In this document: piece by piece, positions 60,966-64,000 of the stretch
Position numbering within the stretch: position 1 is the first letter of the stretch
Layout of the letters: every line of letters starts with the position of its first letter
Assembly (NCBI RefSeq): GCF_018332715.1
Contig: NZ_BOQP01000011.1
Location: 248,001-312,000, forward strand
Reading direction: 5' to 3'
Length of the DNA: 64,000 nucleotides
From: Winogradskya consettensis
GTDB lineage: Bacteria > Actinomycetota > Actinomycetes > Mycobacteriales > Micromonosporaceae
The notes under the pieces: model-generated
Database searches by the model: none
Seen by the model: only the letters and a program-made list of their open reading frames with translations
Told to the model about the DNA's origin: nothing
Position numbers and translations under genes: made by a program

Positions 60966-63900
60966 ATGAGAACCCGCAGTTGGTCGATCCGTTCGAAGAT
61001 CATCGCGCTGGCCGCGGTGCCGTTGACGGCACTGCTGGCGCTCTGGGCCTTCGCCACGGCTATCACCGCCGGTCCGGCGCTCAACCTGCTGACGACGCAG
61101 TCGTTGCTCGACGACGTCGGCGACCCGGGCTCCGTCCTCGTGGGCGAGCTCCAGCGGGAGCGCCGGCTCTCCGTGGAGTTCCTCTCGAACGCCAAGACGA
61201 ATCCCGGGAGTCTCGACACTCAGCGCGCCACCACCGACCGTGCCGCCGCGGAGTTCCGGCGCACAGCGGTCTCCGCGGTCAGCAGCCAGGCCGAGCGGGT
61301 CTCCAGCGGGACACTCTCCGCGCGCATCAAGCAGCTCATCAACGACCTCGACGGGCTGCCCGCGGCCCGCGGCTACATCGACGATCGCGACGTCGACGTG
61401 GTGGGCGCACAGAACCTCTACAGCAACATCGTCGACACCAGCTTCCAGATGTTCGCCGCCACGGCCACGTTCGGTGACGAGCGCGTCGACCGGGAGATCC
61501 GTGGCCTGAGCAACGTCGGCCGCGGCCGCGAATACCTCAGCCGGGTCGACTCCCTGCTCGCCGGCGCGCGCGTCGCCGGAAAGCTCAGCGCGGGCAGCCG
61601 CGCCGAGATCGTGCAGGCGATCGGCACCGCCCGGTTCCTGATCGCCCAGGGTGTCAGCGACCTGCCCGTGCAGGACCGCACGGCATATCAGACGCTCAGC
61701 GCCGGAACCGCCTTCAACCGCCTCGGCGAGCTGCAGAACGAGCTGCTCACGAGCAGCCGGGCCGGGGTCGCCGTCCCCGTGCCGGCCGACGCCTGGCAGC
61801 CCGCCTACGACACCACGATCGAGCAGCTGCGAGTCTTCGAGACCAACGCGTCCGATTCGCTCTCCGACGACGCCCGGCCCGTCGCGGTCAACGTGCTGCT
61901 GCGGCTCGGGCTCGCCGGCCTGCTCGGCTTGGTCGCGCTCGTCCTGTCGGTGCTGGTCTCGATCCGGGTCGGCCGCTCCATTGTCGGCCGGCTGATCCGG
62001 CTGCGCGGCGAGGCCCTCGAGATGGCCGACGAGCGGCTGCCCGCCGTCGTGCGGCGGCTGCAACGCGGCGAGGCCGTCGACGTCGAGGTGGAGACCCCGC
62101 CGCTGGAGTACGGCCGCGACGAGATCGGCCAGCTCGGCCACGCGTTCAACGAGGTCCAGCGCACCGCCGTGCAGTCCGCGGTCGAGGAGGCCAGCGTCCG
62201 CCGCGGCATCAACGAGGTGTTCCTCAACATCGCCCGGCGCAGCCAGACCCTGCTCCACCGCCAGCTGGCCCTGCTCGACAAGATGGAGCGCCGCGAGACC
62301 GAGCCGGACGAGCTCGAAGACCTCTACCGCGTCGACCATCTCGCCACCCGCATGCGCCGCCACGCCGAGGACCTCGTCATCCTCGCCGGTGCGGCCCCCG
62401 GCCGGGGCTGGCGCAACCCGGTCCCGCTGATCGACGTCATCCGCGGCGCGATCAGTGAGGTGGAGGACTACAAGCGCGTCGACATCCAGTCCATCCAGCC
62501 GTCCGCGGTCCTCGGCCGCGCGGTCGGCGACGTGATCCACCTCCTCGCCGAGCTGCTCGAGAACGCCGCGTCCTTCTCACCCCCGACGACCCGCGTCCAG
62601 GTGGTCGGGCAGATCCTCCCCAACGGGTACGCCGTGGAGATCGAGGACCGTGGCCTGGGCATGTCCGCCGAGGCGATCACGGAAGCCAACCGCAAGCTCC
62701 TCGAACCCCCGGACTTCGACCCCACCGACAGCGCCCGCCTCGGCCTCTTCGTGGTGGCCCAGCTCGCCGCCCGCCAGGGCATCCGCGTTTCCCTGCGCCC
62801 CAGCGCCTACGGCGGCGTGACAGCGATCGTCCTGATCCCCGGCGAGCTGATCACCGCCGCCCCACCCGGCCCCGGCTCGCTCACCATCGGCCCCGGCCCG
62901 GCACCCAGCACCCCCGCCGAGGCCGGCCTCGACCGCCCCCTGAACGGCACGGGCACCGACGACCGCAGCTCACTCGCCGCCCTGCAGTGGCAAGGCACCG
63001 AGGAGCTCCGCTCGATCACCACCCCCACCCGCCCGGCCCCGGCCAACGGCAAAGCCGTCGACGGCCTGCCCACCGCCCTCAGCACCTCGCCCGGCACACT
63101 CGACCGCCCCGGCACGGCGAGCGAGCCCGCCGCCGAGGGAGCCGACCTGGTGACCGGGCCCACGCCGTCCGCGGTGGTCGACGGACTGACCCCGGACGGC
63201 CTGGTCCAGCGGCGACGTGGAGCCCCACGCAAGAGGAACGACGGTCGCACGGAGCCGTTGGCCCAGCTCACGCCCAACCTCGACACTCCGGATGCTCTGA
63301 CCGCACCCACCGGGCCCACACCCGCTGTGCTTCCCCCCGCGGCCCCCGCGGCCCCCGATTCGCCAGGGCCGGTCGTCGGTGACGGCCTCGACGTGGAGTG
63401 GCCATCAGGCAACGACCCGATGGAGCTGTCCACCCCGACCCTGCCGTCCCGGGCCCGGCGCACCCCGGCTCCGCGCACTCCGGATGAGCGCACCCCGGCC
63501 GAGCCCACTCCAGCCCCGCGCATTCCGGCTACCCGCATTCCGGCCCAGCGCACTCCTGCGGAGTCGATCCCACCGGCTGCTCCCTCGGTCCTGCCCGGCT
63601 CCGTTCCGCCGTCCGAGGCGGCCTCTCCGGCGTTGCCCGGCGCGGGAAACCGGGAGCGGAGTGCGGCGGCCGTCGAGGATGCGAGTAGGTTGCGGGCGGC
63701 TTTCGCCGGTTCTGTAGATTCTTCGATGGATTCGCCCCTTGAGTCCTCGATGGAGGAGCCGGGGGAGGCTCCTGCGGACGAGCGCCTGCTGCCCCGGCGG
63801 GTGCGGCAGTCTCATCTGGCTCCGCAGCTGCGGGGTCCGGTGGTCGAGCGTGCGGAGGCGACCACAACGCGTTCCCCGGAGAAGGTGCGCAGTCTGATGA

Positions 63901-64000
63901 GCGCGTTGCAGCAGGGCACCACCCGGGGCCGCCGGGACGCTGCCGCGCTCACCCAGCCGCCGCAGCCCGACCCGGGGTCGGTAACAGCCGCAAGTGACCG
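60966..64000 (+). CDS. NIT-domain sensor histidine kinase, conservon CvnA-like (3' end cut by window)
   Basis: ATG 60966 follows GGAG; the frame is open to the window end (at least 1011 codons). A membrane helix at about 10-32 is followed by a large extracytoplasmic nitrate/nitrite-sensing (NIT) domain, a second helix (about 315-335) and a HAMP domain. The dimerisation region (INEVFLNIARRSQTLLHRQL) carries no classic H-box, and the ATPase has LLAELLENAASFSPP and IEDRGLGMS. A Pro/Thr-rich tail of more than 350 residues ends in the visible EKVRSLMSALQQG. Kinases of this type head conservons together with CvnB, CvnC and the GTPase CvnD, expected just beyond the window. Confidence 0.9.
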   Translation, partial: MRTRSWSIRSKIIALAAVPLTALLALWAFATAITAGPALNLLTTQSLLDDVGDPGSVLVGELQRERRLSVEFLSNAKTNPGSLDTQRATTDRAAAEFRRTAVSAVSSQAERVSSGTLSARIKQLINDLDGLPAARGYIDDRDVDVVGAQNLYSNIVDTSFQMFAATATFGDERVDREIRGLSNVGRGREYLSRVDSLLAGARVAGKLSAGSRAEIVQAIGTARFLIAQGVSDLPVQDRTAYQTLSAGTAFNRLGELQNELLTSSRAGVAVPVPADAWQPAYDTTIEQLRVFETNASDSLSDDARPVAVNVLLRLGLAGLLGLVALVLSVLVSIRVGRSIVGRLIRLRGEALEMADERLPAVVRRLQRGEAVDVEVETPPLEYGRDEIGQLGHAFNEVQRTAVQSAVEEASVRRGINEVFLNIARRSQTLLHRQLALLDKMERRETEPDELEDLYRVDHLATRMRRHAEDLVILAGAAPGRGWRNPVPLIDVIRGAISEVEDYKRVDIQSIQPSAVLGRAVGDVIHLLAELLENAASFSPPTTRVQVVGQILPNGYAVEIEDRGLGMSAEAITEANRKLLEPPDFDPTDSARLGLFVVAQLAARQGIRVSLRPSAYGGVTAIVLIPGELITAAPPGPGSLTIGPGPAPSTPAEAGLDRPLNGTGTDDRSSLAALQWQGTEELRSITTPTRPAPANGKAVDGLPTALSTSPGTLDRPGTASEPAAEGADLVTGPTPSAVVDGLTPDGLVQRRRGAPRKRNDGRTEPLAQLTPNLDTPDALTAPTGPTPAVLPPAAPAAPDSPGPVVGDGLDVEWPSGNDPMELSTPTLPSRARRTPAPRTPDERTPAEPTPAPRIPATRIPAQRTPAESIPPAAPSVLPGSVPPSEAASPALPGAGNRERSAAAVEDASRLRAAFAGSVDSSMDSPLESSMEEPGEAPADERLLPRRVRQSHLAPQLRGPVVERAEATTTRSPEKVRSLMSALQQGTTRGRRDAAALTQPPQPDPGSVTAASD

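Noticed and set aside
60912..62540. Minus-strand frame (542 codons) opposite the CvnA-like kinase
   Set aside because: Shadow frame; the kinase motifs are on the plus strand.

Overview
This is a high-GC actinomycete chromosome segment. GC-rich codon use, dense operons with 4-base ATGA/GTGA overlaps, paired STAND/WYL/TetR regulators, a Tad pilus locus without a secretin, and a conservon-type histidine kinase at the right edge all suggest a Micromonosporaceae/Actinoplanes-like organism. That placement is an inference; no rRNA is present. One tRNA (Lys, CTT) is seen, and there is no CRISPR array, insertion sequence, integrase or phage module.

Layout. 1-8.2 kb: the end of a c-di-GMP phosphodiesterase; a secreted carbohydrate-binding deacetylase; a TetR/MFS divergon with two matching operators; a zinc-free dehydrogenase operon; and a four-gene set (5206-8186) that looks like type VII secretion substrates with companions. 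8.2-16.7 kb: a NarL-type two-component pair, a serine beta-lactamase-like enzyme, a membrane protein ending in a PemK/MazF-like domain, a pobA-like hydroxylase with an AraC regulator, and an XRE regulator divergent from a secreted SMP-30-like protein. 16.7-23.2 kb: a STAND/TPR regulator, a DUF2079 membrane protein, an OmpR-type two-component system, and tRNA-Lys with its own promoter and terminator. 23.2-31.9 kb: cell-wall genes, namely two paralogous lipoprotein L,D-transpeptidases and an unusual class A penicillin-binding protein fused to a NodB polysaccharide deacetylase, with small regulators between them.

31.9-38.9 kb: a complete minus-strand Tad/Flp pilus operon (flp, tadE, tadG, cpaB, cpaE, cpaF/tadA, tadB, tadC) that lacks only a prepilin peptidase. 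39-54 kb: mostly housekeeping and accessory single genes (DUF2750, DUF2000/Lrp, GNATs, CorA/GrpB, WYL regulator, amidohydrolase, NADAR, STAS-HATPase, an ArsR-SRPBCC fusion coupled to a luciferase-like oxidoreductase, Nudix, GH20). Among them is a striking fusion of a Wzx/MurJ-like flippase with a condensation-type acyltransferase. 54-64 kb: intergenic repeats, an M48 peptidase, a WYL regulator, two adjacent proteins sharing a C-terminal domain built around the sequence FVDSP, a frameshifted catalase remnant, and a large CvnA-like sensor kinase cut by the window end.

The most unusual items are the PBP-NodB fusion, the flippase-acyltransferase fusion, the FVDSP protein pair, the membrane-tethered PemK-like protein, a near-identical palindrome found at both ends of the window (556-601 and 54353-54402), and an ArsR-type operator placed exactly between the -35 and -10 elements of a leaderless promoter. 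All functional calls come from reading motifs; no database search was possible.
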